Position numbers and translations under genes: made by a program. From Anastrepha obliqua (taxonomy: Eukaryota > Arthropoda > Insecta > Diptera > Tephritidae), in the NCBI RefSeq assembly GCF_027943255.1, contig NC_072893.1, positions 38,214,001 to 38,278,000 on the forward strand: a stretch of DNA of 64,000 bases, given 5' to 3'. Shown piece by piece: positions 32,428 to 42,639 of the stretch. Numbering within the stretch: position 1 is the stretch's first letter; the number at the start of each line of letters is the position of its first letter. The notes below the pieces were generated by a model. The model saw only the letters and a list, made by a program, of their open reading frames with translations. It was not told where the DNA came from and ran no database searches.

Positions 32428-33312
32428 AAGGGTGCTTAAATTTTAAGGGCCGATGTTGAATGTGAACCACACCTAAACGTCAAGTTTTTTCTGCAATTCA
32501 TTTGACATTTTTCAATTTCAGACTAACTCAATTTGAACCATGGAAAGATACACAATCGAGCAACGCGTTAGAGTTATTCAGGCTTATTATGAAAACGGGC
32601 GTTCAAATCAAAACGCATATCGCGCACTTCGTGAAGAAAATCATGTTCAGTGATGAGGCACATTTTCACCTCAGTGGATTCGTCAATAAGCAGAATTGCC
32701 GCATTTGGGCGAATGATAATCCAGGAGTGATTGCCGAAAAACTAATGCAAACACAAAGAGTGACTGTTTGGTGCGGTTTATGGGCCGGTCAGGCAGTTAC
32801 TGTGAATAGTGTTCGCTATCGTGAGATGATAACGAACTTTTTATGGCCCGAATTGGAAGATATGGATGTGAACGATATCTGGTTTCAACAGGACGGTGCC
32901 ACTTGCCACACAGCTAACGAAACAATGGCTCTTTTGCGCGACAAATTTGATGGCGAATAATCTCACGTCGCGGCGATGTCAGGCCGCCAAGATCATGTGA
33001 TTTGACACCGTTTGACTCCTTTCTTTGGTGTTATTTGAAAGAAAAAGTGTACGTCGATAAGCCAGCAACAATTCAAGAGCTAAAGGTTGAGGTAATTCGG
33101 CACATTAACGGCATAGAACCTCAATTATGCCTCATTGAAAATTTGGACCATGGGATGGAGGCCAATGGCCAATGGCCATTTGGCCAATTGTTTATTTCAT
33201 ACGTAATTGAGCCATACCAATATTATTATAATAAAGAGAAATGATAATAATTTCCTAAAAGAAATGTATTTTATTCAAAATCAACACCGACCCTTAAAAC
33301 TTAACCATCCTT
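32428..33312 (+). mobile_element. DD41D-type Tc1/mariner element, internally deleted
   Basis: The ends AAGGGTGCTTAAATTTTAAG and the complement of the right end AAGGATGGTTAAGTTTTAAG are inverted repeats of over 30 nt, flanked by TA (32426-32427, 33313-33314). The N-terminus M-E-R-Y-T-I-E-Q-R-V-R-V-I (from 32539) joins directly, out of frame near 32640, to the first catalytic block I-M-F-S-D-E-A-H-F. F-Q-Q-D-G-A-T-C-H-T follows near 32885. After a frameshift, T-P-F-D-S-F-L-W holds the third aspartate (33005). At 885 bp it lacks about 400 bp relative to the copy at 45669. Confidence 0.9.
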
Positions 33313-33314
33313 TA

Positions 33315-34288
33315 CAATATATATTGATTTTAATAAAAATAAGTGGTTATTCTCTCACATTATTTTTCTTAATACTGTCTGCTTTAGAATGGCCACTAGT
33401 CAACAAAGTGGCAAAACATCGAGGGAAAATCGTTTCAATATTTTCCAAATCCATATTTTCAATCAGCCTCAATTCAGTTTGAGTATTTTTTCACTCAACG
33501 CTTTATGTGCCTTTTAGTATATCATTTTGTCGAAACATTTTATTTCACATTTCATTGCCACTGACTACTTTACAATGCAAAACCTCGCAAAGAGCTATAA
33601 TTTTTCGTACTGCTTTTAAGTGGTGTACTATTAGATAGAAAATAGTGCTTATTTACTGATGGACTATAGTTTTCATATTAATATAGGTTTGTTTTAATTT
33701 TATGCAAATTCTCATTTTGTTTCCAAATGACTTATAAGTGTTATTTATGAGAACAGACTGTTCTTGATTAAGTCTGCGATTAGAGAAAACAAAAACATGC
33801 CTAATGCTCTCTTACTGATCACCAGAGAACTTGTAAGATCGCTCAATTTTTGTGCAATACAAGTGTGCTCGCGATATTTTCAACTGGTTGGGTTCCCCAC
33901 TTACCGAGGGGAATTATTTGCATTCACGTGAGAATGAAGTGCTTGAATATGTGAGAATGCCGACCGCTGGTGCCTGGTATTTTTGCTTTCTTTGCGTGAG
34001 TGTTAGTGCTTCACGCTTTACAGAGCTTTTTTTTCAGTACTCAACGCCCGGTTATGGATTAAGAGAGGCATTTTGCTCATTGCATGATAAACAAATTAAG
34101 AAAGAAACTCAAAAGAGATGTTCAAATCGAATCGCTAAAAGGGGTAAATTTCAAGCTAGACGTCTCTTAATCGTATTATGAGAAATTGATGAATTCGGAC
34201 TTATGGTCAGCCAATGCAAACATGCAGGATGCCTTATTCTTCAAACAGCGATTTGACGACATACTATAGCTAGTGATCACAATGGTGA
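33315..34288. other. Spacer, nothing recognised
   Basis: A 109-codon plus-strand frame (33852-34181) has no recognisable domain. I see no repeat ends. Confidence 0.35.
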
Positions 34289-34289
34289 G

Positions 34290-34551
34290 CCTGCCAACAA
34301 GAACGTTGCATACTATCGTAATATGAGTGTAACGCGAACAAAATCTGCCTAGTTTTGTCGTGATATAGTATGTCTGTAAGCGATTACGACATTATTGCGT
34401 TATCAGAAACGTGGTTTTATGACCACGTTTTTTAATCTGATTTTTTTTCTTTTTCGGTTAAAATTATCCCGTTTATCACTTAGATCGCTGCCCAACAACA
34501 ACCACTGGCCTTTCTAAAAGAGGTGGAGTCACGGTGAAAAGACTTTTACAT
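34290..34551 (+). mobile_element. Non-LTR retrotransposon endonuclease-domain fragment
   Basis: The plus strand reads R-T-K-S-A, then S-D-Y-D-I-I-A-L-S-E-T-W-F-Y-D-H-V-F (34378-34430), the D-x-x-x-L-S-E-T-W motif of the apurinic-type endonuclease of Jockey/CR1-group elements. T-T-T-G-L-S-K-R-G-G-V-T-V follows near 34500-34540. Frameshifts separate the pieces. No RT follows; the fragment ends at a dispersed repeat. Confidence 0.65.
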
Positions 34552-34800
34552 TTGTGGCCAATATCAGAACGGTTCTCAGCGAATTTGACAGAATCATCTC
34601 ATATGCTGACGTAAGAAGAGTTGTGAATCAGTTTGTTTATGAAAGAATTGAGTTCTGCTGGTGATATACAAAAAAAAGGAAACGCAATCTACCCCGTATT
34701 GCTTCGCTGCCGTCTGAACAACGAACGATTGTGCGAGTGTGTGAATACGAGCCGAAAGTGCTCGCACAATTTTATTCTTCACCATAGTTAGTGGTCAGAC
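34552..34800. repeat. Dispersed repeat shared with 29735-29965, copy 2
   Basis: It carries GTTCTCAGCGAATTTGACAG, GTGTGTGAATACGAG and GTGGTCAGACCTGG in the same order as the copy at 29735. The middle differs by an insertion of about 40 nt. Confidence 0.55.
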
Positions 34801-34864
34801 CTGGATGGAATACCGTAGGCTGTGAAAGGCAATTTGTGTAGTAATAATGTTTCTGTAAACTTAT

Positions 34865-35712
34865 TAGTTATTAAGTTTTGCGGTTCGATGTGTGGGAGCT
34901 GGCCTCTATTCGGAACCGCTCAACTTATCCAAATCAATTCGACTTCCTGACTATGTCAGCGTTTATCCATTTTATCCAAACTTGTTTCACAGTACAGAGA
35001 GGAACTTTAACTGCTTAGTAGCATAGGCTTCAAATTCTACTGAAAGGGGTTCCCGGACATAGGACTATGATTCTAACTCAAAACAAGAGGCTAAAGAATG
35101 ATGTGAACCTGGTTCTTCGGCTCCGAAACGAGTTCGTGTCCAGAAATCGGCATCAATTTTTTGGTATGCGAAAGGAATTTTGTTTGTGGATTACTTGCAA
35201 ACTGGTGAAATAATAAATTCTCAATATTATTGTAACCTTTCAAGCCAGCTGAAGGAAAAACTCGTGAAAAATACCGAAAGAAAAAAATTCTTTTTCATCA
35301 GGACAATGCACCGAGTAACAAGAGCAGTTCGTCAATGGCTATAATCCATGAATGAAAGTTCGAATTGTTGGAGCATCCAGTAAAATAAAAAAAGTATTAA
35401 AAAAAAATATTAAAAAAAAATTAAAAAAAAAAAAATTAAAATAAAAAAAATTTAAAATAAAAAACCGTATTCACCAGATTTGGCCTCTGGCGACTTCTAT
35501 CTGTTTCCAAGTCTAAAAAATGATGAGGTCATAACAGCTGTGGAAGCATATTTTGCAGCCCTTCCTGCACCAGATTTTCACTTCAGTGATAGAATTCATA
35601 AATTGGAGTCTCCTTGGCACAAGTGTATTGGTGCTCAGGGAGACTATACTCAATGATAAAGTGTATTTCAAAGCATGAAACTGTGTTTTTTTATCGAACT
35701 GCAAAACTCAGT
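34865..35712 (+). mobile_element. irritans-like mariner, large internal deletion
   Basis: AAGTTTTGCGGTTCGATG near 34873 and the complement of 35690-35712 match the terminal repeat of the mariner at 16629-18799. The N-terminal two-fifths is missing. Kept parts are S-K-Q-E-A-K-E (35080), E-P-G-S-S-A-P-K-R-V-R-V (35110), F-F-F-I-R-T-M-H in place of the F-F-H-Q-D-N-A block across a frameshift (35295), and Y-S-P-D-L-A-S-G-D-F-Y-L-F (35470), ending I-G-A-Q-G-D-Y. An A-rich insertion (35382-35466) separates the two halves of the Y-S-P-D region. Confidence 0.85.
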
Positions 35713-36855
35713 GAACAGTGTTCTACTTTCAATAGCGGAATTATGGAATTTCGTAAAAATTGACAAAAGTTTCGAACAAAACGGCTTGAATGTGATCGGT
35801 AAATCGCAGAATTTTAACTGTCTTAATTTCATCGGCGAAATTAAGTGAAAAAATTTCGACAACTTTTTATTTGACCTCATTGGGTATTTATGAGAATATC
35901 AATTTTAGCGAACTATTTGTCAGCTACTTAACGTTTTAGATCACCCTATATGCACACCTTACACTCAACTAGCACAACTCCACTTATGAGCACCTCTCTA
36001 GGGTTTAATTAGCAAAACACGGAATTAAGCGCTAATTTGATATGAGAATGAAGGTATGCAGAAACGACCTACACACAAAGCATTTCCGCGGCGTACTTTT
36101 ACGCAAATATTATAGCGCTAAAGGGAATTTCTTATAGACTTACAATGCAATAAACGGAAATAGTAATACTCGTAGTTTAGTGTAAGAAAGAGGGCGGAAT
36201 TTCAGCTAAAATTAAGTACTGCCCTACAAAGATTCAGTATTCAATTAATTGGAAGGTCTCTACTGGCCTTTGGCCACAATTATTATGGTGTTGTTGTTGT
36301 TTTTGCGTTTAAGCAAGGGAGGGAATAAATACTTACATGCAGTAACTTCCGGCGATTTTGGTTGTTTGCTTCAAGTATAAGTGGTACTCATCTAAATTTG
36401 TTTTTATTTGTCTCTTTAATGTTCCGTTCAATTAGTCAGTGTCTCGTAGAATTTCTTAGGCTGAATGCCATTTTTTGCACAAATCAGACATAAAAACTTA
36501 ATTCCACGATAATTCGTTGTTGAGTGCACTGTTGCAGACGAAAAAAGAATCCGCGGTCTAGTAAATTCTGTCGCTTACGAGAAAATCTATTTTTAAATCA
36601 GATTTTTTCTCTAAAACTATTGAAAACATGGTTTTAATTTCACGCAGTATACAGCTATGGGCCGAGGCAAAAAGTCATAGCAATGGAACAAAAGTCATTA
36701 CAATTTTCTTTGAAGAAATACGAAACGAAAGGATGCCTGATAACTGGCATCTGGCCCATAAGTGAGCAAGCAACCAAAGTAGATATCCCTGCCACAGTTG
36801 TAATCAACCAGAGAAAGAGGAAGGTAAAGGGTTTTCCAATAAGAGGTGTTATTCC
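35713..36855. other. AT-rich spacer
   Basis: Nothing supported. Short overlapping frames at 36655-36895 on both strands may include diverged flank of the adjacent DD41D fragment, but show no motif. Confidence 0.35.
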
Positions 36856-36859
36856 CATA

Positions 36860-37103
36860 AAAGTTCAATCGTTCCGTTGCTTTTGTGGCACATAGCGCCG
36901 TATTGTTGAAAATAAACGTTGTCCAGATCAATACCATCCAATTTCGGCCATAAAAAATTATTAACCAATAAATCTCGATATCGCAATCCATTCACCGTAA
37001 CTGTTGCTCCAGCTTCATTTTCGAAAAAGTAAGGTCCAATAACTTCGCTGGACCAGGTAGCCGCGGGAATAGCGCAAGACATTTTAGCAAAGTCCTCAAT
37101 CAT
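36860..37103 (-). mobile_element. DD41D-type element fragment
   Basis: The minus strand reads V-I-G-P-Y-F-F-E-N-E-A, V-T-V-N-G-L-R-Y-R-D-L-L, F-L-W-P-K-L and F-Q-Q-Y-G-A-M-C-H. This matches the block around the second catalytic aspartate, here changed to tyrosine. No ends or third aspartate are visible. A 130-bp repeat begins immediately at its 5' side (37107). Confidence 0.8.
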
Positions 37104-37106
37104 CTG

Positions 37107-37235
37107 TGCGATCCTTCTGCCAGAAAAATGTCAATCACAGATGGCGCTACAAGCAGTAAGAAGGCGTTGTTGTGGGCATTCACACTACTTAGGACTGGTA
37201 ACGGCAGGCTAATCACCTATCCTGTCAGAAATCAA
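37107..37235. repeat. Dispersed repeat shared with 45535-45664, copy 1
   Basis: GATCCTTCTGCCAGAAAAAT, ACAGATGGCGCT, CAAGCAGTAAG, CACTACTTAGGACTG and CTGTCAGAAA occur in the same order and spacing in both places. No clear ends or coding capacity. Both copies touch DD41D elements. Confidence 0.65.
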
Positions 37236-38034
37236 ATAGATTAACGAAACCAACGCAAGACAAGTTTTGCCGAGGCCCTATGCTCCCGAGAGGTGTGAAC
37301 AAGGAAAAAAAATAACTGTAGCTATGTCCCGTAAGAGAATAAAAACAAAAAATTTGAGAAAATAGCGCAGTTTTGAATTTGAGACTCTAAAAATCGGGAT
37401 TTTTTCAGTTAGGCAAAAAAATACGAAATGATTGAAATAATAATATGATTCTAGTACGGGAGATAGCCATTGATGTTGTCATCAATATACATTCAAATTT
37501 CGAGCGATTCAGTTGAATAGTTTTTTTTTGTTTTACAACACCAGGCTGAAAAAAGTCATTTCGAGATACATGAGTTTAAAGTTTGCGATATAGGAGCGCG
37601 CGGACTACTCTCTAGCTATTAAATAAGCTGCAGAAGCTATAATATTGGGGACTTGCGCTTGGAAATTTCAGAGTATATTCTTAAGTTACTATACTTTCGA
37701 AACAGCGAAAAAACAAAATATTGATTTTTTGAAAAATTTCTAGACCGCCGGGTCCCTTAAGATCGCCTAACTCCCCAAACCTTAATCTTCTATGAAGCGC
37801 AGTTGAGCGTGAAGCCAATAAGCATTCTCATAAGACTATTTTTTTTTTTTAAGTTAAAAATAATGGCGTTATGGTATGCAATCGTTTCTAGACCCAGATT
37901 GAGGGGGTTACTGCAGCTAATGGAAATTTTATTCAGTTAAATAATATCTACAGACTACTCGTCCTAGATTTGGCTGTGTCAAGATTTTTTTTCCATTCCA
38001 TTCCCCTTTTCATAATAGCCATCTTTTGATAAAT
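37236..38034. other. AT-rich spacer
   Basis: No coding signal. The phrase GACCGCCGGGTCCCTTAAGA near 37742 has the look of a transposon end at a TTAA, but I found no partner. Confidence 0.35.
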
Positions 38035-39560
38035 ATACTCATGCCCCACAAAGTCTGCGTTCACCCGAATAGCCTTCTTAAACTTATTAAAAACAAAATA
38101 TAATATTATGATTAAATTGAAATCTTTAGAATTTGTTTATTCACTACATTCCCAGCTTTCAAGGGCAAAAACAAAAACAAGATTCCCTACTTCACTTTTT
38201 AGATAACGAAAAAATAATTTCAGTAACATGTAAATGTGTCATCAAAAAGTCTGCATTCAGCCTGTTTATTTTAATGATACCGTTAATTTTAAGATATTTT
38301 TCCTTGTTTATATTAATTTTTGATTGCGCATTATTTCGACTGAATGTTAACAAAACTTAGTTGAACATTTTATTTATAACTGGAGATAATAAAAGAACAT
38401 GGAAGGAAAGGGAAAAGAAATAAGGGTTTCTGAGAGGAAAATAATTATAAAAATGTGGAAAGATGGAAAAAGTTTCCGAAATATTGGAAAATCTATTGGG
38501 AGAACGTATTCCTCTATTCAGCGAGTTGTAGCAAATTTTCGGCAAACTGGAATTTTTACATCTAAGCCCAGGTCAGGGCGTCCGAGAAGAGCGTTTTATA
38601 ATCAACTTGGCAAAGGTTAACCCCCGGATTACATCCTCAAAAATAGTTTAGAACAATAATCAAACATTTAAAAAAAGTATTTGCGCTGAAACTGCCAGAA
38701 AAGTTCTACGTCAAGCTGGATACCATGGTAGAGTCGCCCGAAGAAAGCCTTTCATTTCTATTGTGAACAGATGTAAACGCATTCAGTTTGCTAATGAGTA
38801 CATAAATAAGCCTCTCGAGTTCTGGAAAAAAGTAATATTTTCAGACGAAAGTAAATTTTGTATATTCGGAATAAAAGGCCGTCAAATTGTTTGGCAAAAA
38901 CCTGGAACTGCTCTTGAAAAGCAAAATCTTGTTGGCACGGTTAAGCACGGAGGTGGCGGGGTTATGGTTTGGGGCTGCATGGCGGCAAATGGGGTGGGTC
39001 AGTTAGAATTTATTGATTCGACGATGGATAAGTGGGGATACTTGAACATACTAAAATGGAATTTAAAGCAAAGTGCAGAAAATCTCGGCTTATCAAGAAC
39101 ATTTTGGTTTCAACAAGATAATGACCCGAAGCACAAAGCCGAGATCGTTAAGCTTTGGCTCTTGTACAACGCCCCAAAACAGCTTAAAACACCGCCATAG
39201 TCCCCAGATCTTAACCCCATCTGTGAGATCTTTGGAAAAAAGAATTCATCAGCAGTGATTACTAGTAAAGAGGTTTTGCGGAGTGTCATGCAGGCAGAAT
39301 GGGGGAAGATAACAGCAGAGGAAACAGAGAAACTAGTAAGTTCAATGCCAAATAGGCGGAGTGAAGTCCTGAAGCAAGGTGGATATCCAACAAAATATTA
39401 GATTTAATTTTTACATATAGCATATTATGTTTTTGTATTAAACTTTAAGACTGAACGCAGACTTTATGGTCGCTTTATTTACTTGTTACAGATTTATTCA
39501 CCGTTATCTAAAAACTTATGTGAGGAATCTTGAAATTTATTTTTGTTTTTGAAACTTAAA
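38035..39560 (+). mobile_element. Tc1-like element with IR/DR ends, right outer end missing
   Basis: The motif AAAGTCTGCGTTCA occurs at the left outer end (38060-38073) and, as AAAGTCTGCATTCA, about 190 bp inside (38246-38259). The inverse, TGAACGCAGACTTT, lies at 39450-39463. DNA after the right copy (CGTTATCTAAAAA, then GAATCTTG and TTTTTGTTTTTG) matches the complement of DNA between the two left copies. The right copy is therefore the inner repeat and the outer right end has been lost where a SINE now stands (39585). Confidence 0.85.
38399..39401 (+). pseudogene. Tc1-family transposase, broken
   Basis: Family role: DD34E transposase targeting TA. It starts M-E-G-K-G-K-E-I at 38399. The first helix-turn-helix (I-I-K-M-W-K-D-G-K-S-F-R-N-I-G-K) and R-S-G-R-P-R linker are intact to 38620. 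A disrupted stretch follows to about 38700. The catalytic domain (V-I-F-S-D-E-S-K-F, K-H-G-G-G-G-V-M-V-W-G-C-M, W-F-Q-Q-D-N-D-P-K-H) is open from 38763 to 39200. A TAG stop replaces the expected glutamine before S-P-D-L-N-P-I. There a cysteine stands at the position expected for the catalytic glutamate, with E next to it. The C-terminus S-M-P-N-R-R-S-E-V-L ends at a natural stop at 39399. Confidence 0.92.
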
Positions 39561-39584
39561 CATATAAATAAAAAAAAAATAAAT

Positions 39585-39895
39585 AATTGACGCGTACACT
39601 TCTGTTAGGTGTTTGGCCGAGCTCCTCCTCCTATTTGTGGTGTGCGTCTTGGTGTTGTTCCACAAATGGAGGGACCTACAGTTTCAAGCCGACTCCGAAC
39701 GGCAGATATTTTTATGAGGAGCTTTCTCATGGCAGATATACACTCGGAGGTTTGCCATTGCCTGCCGAGGGGCGACCGCTATTATTATAGAAAAATGCTT
39801 TTATTAATTTTGCTTTCACCGAGATTCGAACCAACGACCTCTCAGTGAATTCCGAATGGTGATCACGCACCACCCATTCGGCTACGGCGGCCGCC
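39585..39895 (-). repeat. tRNA-derived SINE (family 1), reference copy
   Basis: The minus strand starts GCGGCCGCCGTAGCCGAATG. TAGCCGAATG fits the pol III A-box consensus and GGTTCGAATCTC, about 55 nt on, fits the B-box. The body has CGGCAGGCAATGGCAAACCT and GGAGGAGGAGCTCGGCCAAA, and the end GTACGCGTCAATTATTTA is A/T-rich. It is the most complete copy here (about 310 bp). Confidence 0.88.
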
Positions 39896-39968
39896 AACTT
39901 AAATATATAATAAACATATAAATATATAATATAATTACAAATTTGTATGTGTATGTTTTTTAGATAAA

Positions 39969-40803
39969 TAAGGGATGATCAGATTGGAGGTACTTTTACC
40001 AATAGGGGGTTTTCACAGATTACTACAACAACAACAACAGCATTTACTAATCGTGCAATTGTATTCACTACGAAAAGTGATAAGTTTTAATCGTGCGCTC
40101 AGGCCAGATTATGGTGTAGAATGATGAGGCCCATTTTTTGCTTAACGGCTACGTCAATAGACAAAATTGCCATATGTGTGCTGAAGAGCAACCCGAAGTC
40201 GTTCAAGTCCATCACATCCATTGAAAGCAACCGTTTGGTGCGGCTATATGACCTATGAGCTGGAGGAATCATCGGTCTATATTTCTTCAAAGACGAAGCT
40301 CGCGCCCATGGAAATTACCTTTTTATGCCGGAAATCGAAGCCCGTGATCTTCACAACATTTGGTTCTAACAAGAGAGCACAACTTGCTATACAGCGCGTG
40401 AAGCAATGTATTTACTGTGTCGTCGTTTCGTTGAGCAATTTTTCTCTCGTCTCGCACCAATGGATTGGCCACCAAGATCGTGTGATATCACACCTTTGGA
40501 CTTTTACTTGTGGGGTATGTAAACTCAAAATGCTTTGCGGATAAATTAGCTTCGATTGAGGCATTGCAAGAAAACATAACTGAAGTTACTCTCGAGATAT
40601 CGACCGAAGTCCTCCAGCGAGTCATTCAAAATTGGTGCTTACAAGTTTGAATTACGGCGCAGTTGCGGCCAATATTAGAAAGGGATTATCTTTAAAAAAT
40701 AAATGTCATGAATGGTACTACACAAAAACAATAAAGATTGCCTAATTTTCGTTGTTTTATTTCAATTTAAAATCCGATACCTCTAAACTGATTACCCTTT
40801 TTA
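39969..40803 (+). mobile_element. DD41D-type element, heavily degraded
   Basis: The left AGGGATGATCAGATTGGAGG (39971) and the complement of the right end AAGGGTAATCAGTTTAGAGG (near 40800) are inverted. The coding part survives as N-D-E-A-H-F-L-L-N-G-Y-V-N-R-Q-N-C (40120), W-P-P-R-S-C-D-I-T-P-L-D-F-Y-L-W-G near 40468-40515, read across frameshifts, and A-S-I-E-A-L-Q-E-N-I (40550). CTACAACAACAACAACAG sits just inside the left end (40023) and resembles a retrotransposon tail, but may be chance. Confidence 0.8.
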
Positions 40804-41849
40804 TGTATATAGTCTGTAAGGTTCTTGTAATCCTAGACTTAAATAAAAATTAAAATAAAAAAATAAAATAAAACAAAAGAAGGTGTCTTTAAATACTAGA
40901 AGTGTCCAAGGCCAGAAATATAAACAGCAGAACTCGAACAATCCACCTTACTCCTCCCGTGATTTCTACCTGTTTCGTGAGCATGCAAATGCATTCAAAG
41001 GAACAAGATTTGGGTACATTGAAGCTTCGAAGAGAAAGCGACACGGGTCCAGAAGCAACTACAAAAAAAAAAAAAAACAACAAAAAAACAACAGGTAGTA
41101 ATATGAAAATTGTGTAATATTTTAATTTAATTACATCATTCATACAGTAGTAAAAATTGCCTTCATCATTTCGTTATTACAAATACAAACTTGAATATGT
41201 CGTCTGCGCTTTATTACATTTTCATTTCATTTATTTAATTTCCTGAATTCTTGCGACAAAATTTTATTAATATAAAAATCACAGTTGCGAAATAAATTTT
41301 CGTAATGGAGCTGAATGAAAATATTTACCATAAAATAAATTTGCACAGATGCAATAATATGACCACATAACAACATATGCATGTATGCATATGTGTGTGT
41401 ATGCGTGTGTGTATAAGTGACGAGAATAAACAAGCCAAAGTGCACAAGTGACCCAGCTATTCTGGCTGGCAAGCGGCATATTTACAGATCTACTCGTATG
41501 CTTATATTGGTGCGCTGTACATACCCGTCTGTGTGCATGTGTAGGTATGTATCTGTGCATATTTACCGAAGTACACAGATTCAAAGCGCTAACAGCAGAG
41601 TAATATTATTAATAAATATGAATACTGACGATTTATATTTACATCCCCGCTGGAGTTTGTATTGTTGGATTCTTTTTTTTTGTTAGAAAAAATAAGCATT
41701 TTGTAAATTTCGCTGTAGTTAGTTTTTAAAAATATCTGATTCGTTCGATGTCTGATATTCGCTAGGATATCCGTCATACCAGCAGGTGCAAGCGGATATA
41801 TATGCTTTTAGAATTTTTGTTTGCGGTACACTGACATCGCCATGAAACA
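40804..41849. other. Spacer with TGTA/TGTG microsatellite
   Basis: Low-complexity A-rich stretches (40845-40880, 41060-41090) and a short TGTGTGTATGCGTGTGTG tract near 41390-41412. No gene is supported. Confidence 0.45.
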
Positions 41850-41965
41850 TCAAACTATAGAAAAATAGTGAGATGCGACGGCAGTGGTAAACCTCCGAGT
41901 GTGTTTTGGCCTCAAAAAACCATCTGCCGTTCGAAGGCAGCATAGGCCCCTCCAACAAGTGCTGG
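41850..41965 (+). repeat. SINE family 1 body fragment
   Basis: CGACGGCAGTGGTAAACCTC and CATCTGCCGTTCGAAGGCAG match the sense body of the SINE at 39585-39895. The tRNA-like head is absent. Confidence 0.65.
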
Positions 41966-42124
41966 CATTTACCAGTATTAAGAGGTAAGAAGTTCTAATC
42001 ACACCAAGCTTCCAATCTTGCTAATTCCTGTTGAAGTCATATGCATCATCTAAATATACGCTATAATCTGAAAGTATAGGGAATGTTTAAATAAAACAAA
42101 ATAGAGTTAAATTTCAGGGAAATT

Positions 42125-42505
42125 TATTTTATCTCCTTCAAAATATGACTCGTCTGAAGCAACACACGAGTACCAACGTTTAACCCAGTCCTCCATGCAC
42201 CCCTGGTAGGCCGACGAATGGATCCTTCGTCGCGTTCTATTTGATCTCCGCTATCGACTGAAATCTCCTTCCACGAAGTGGTAACTTCAACTTGGGAAAC
42301 AAAAAGAAATCGCACGGGGTCATATCAGGTGAATACGGTGCTTGCACGATTGTATTTTCTTGGTGTTTGGTCGAATAATCTAGCAGAATTTGTGATCGGT
42401 GCGATGGCGCGTTATCATTATGCAAAATCCAAGAATTGTTTGCCCAGATTTCTGGCCATTTGGACGGACAGCATCTCTCAAACGATCCGATGGCGCTAAA
42501 AAGTG
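42125..42505 (-). mobile_element. mariner fragment, catalytic C-terminal half (D34D)
   Basis: The minus strand reads K-W-P-E-I-W-A-N-N-S-W-I-L-H-N-D-N-A-P-S-H, then A-P-Y-S-P-D-M-T-P-C-D-F-F-L-F, with 34 residues between the aspartates, then L-K-L-P-L-R-G-R-R-F-Q-S-I-A-E-I-K. The same family occurs at 52372-53722 and 59955-61230. The N-terminal half and ends are missing. Confidence 0.85.
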
Positions 42506-42639
42506 ACAGATGTGTGTCTTACAGTCCTACCAACATAAGAAAAAAATATAGAGCGGTTCCCACGTGCGCGGTTCGTTTAAATTAAACATTTCCGGTATAT
42601 ACCGGTAGATATAGAATGGAATATAGATAGAAAATGGTT
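42506..42639. other. Junction between two mariner fragments
   Basis: It contains a short palindromic ATTTCCGGTATATACCGGTA near 42589-42608. No other feature is visible. Confidence 0.4.

Noticed and set aside
34408..34431. Hairpin AAACGTGGT / ACCACGTTT as a regulatory element
   Set aside because: It lies within the retrotransposon endonuclease frame encoding S-E-T-W, so the pairing is probably coincidental.
37742..37762. TTAA-type transposon end at GGGTCCCTTAAG
   Set aside because: No inverted partner or second TTAA with matching end could be found.
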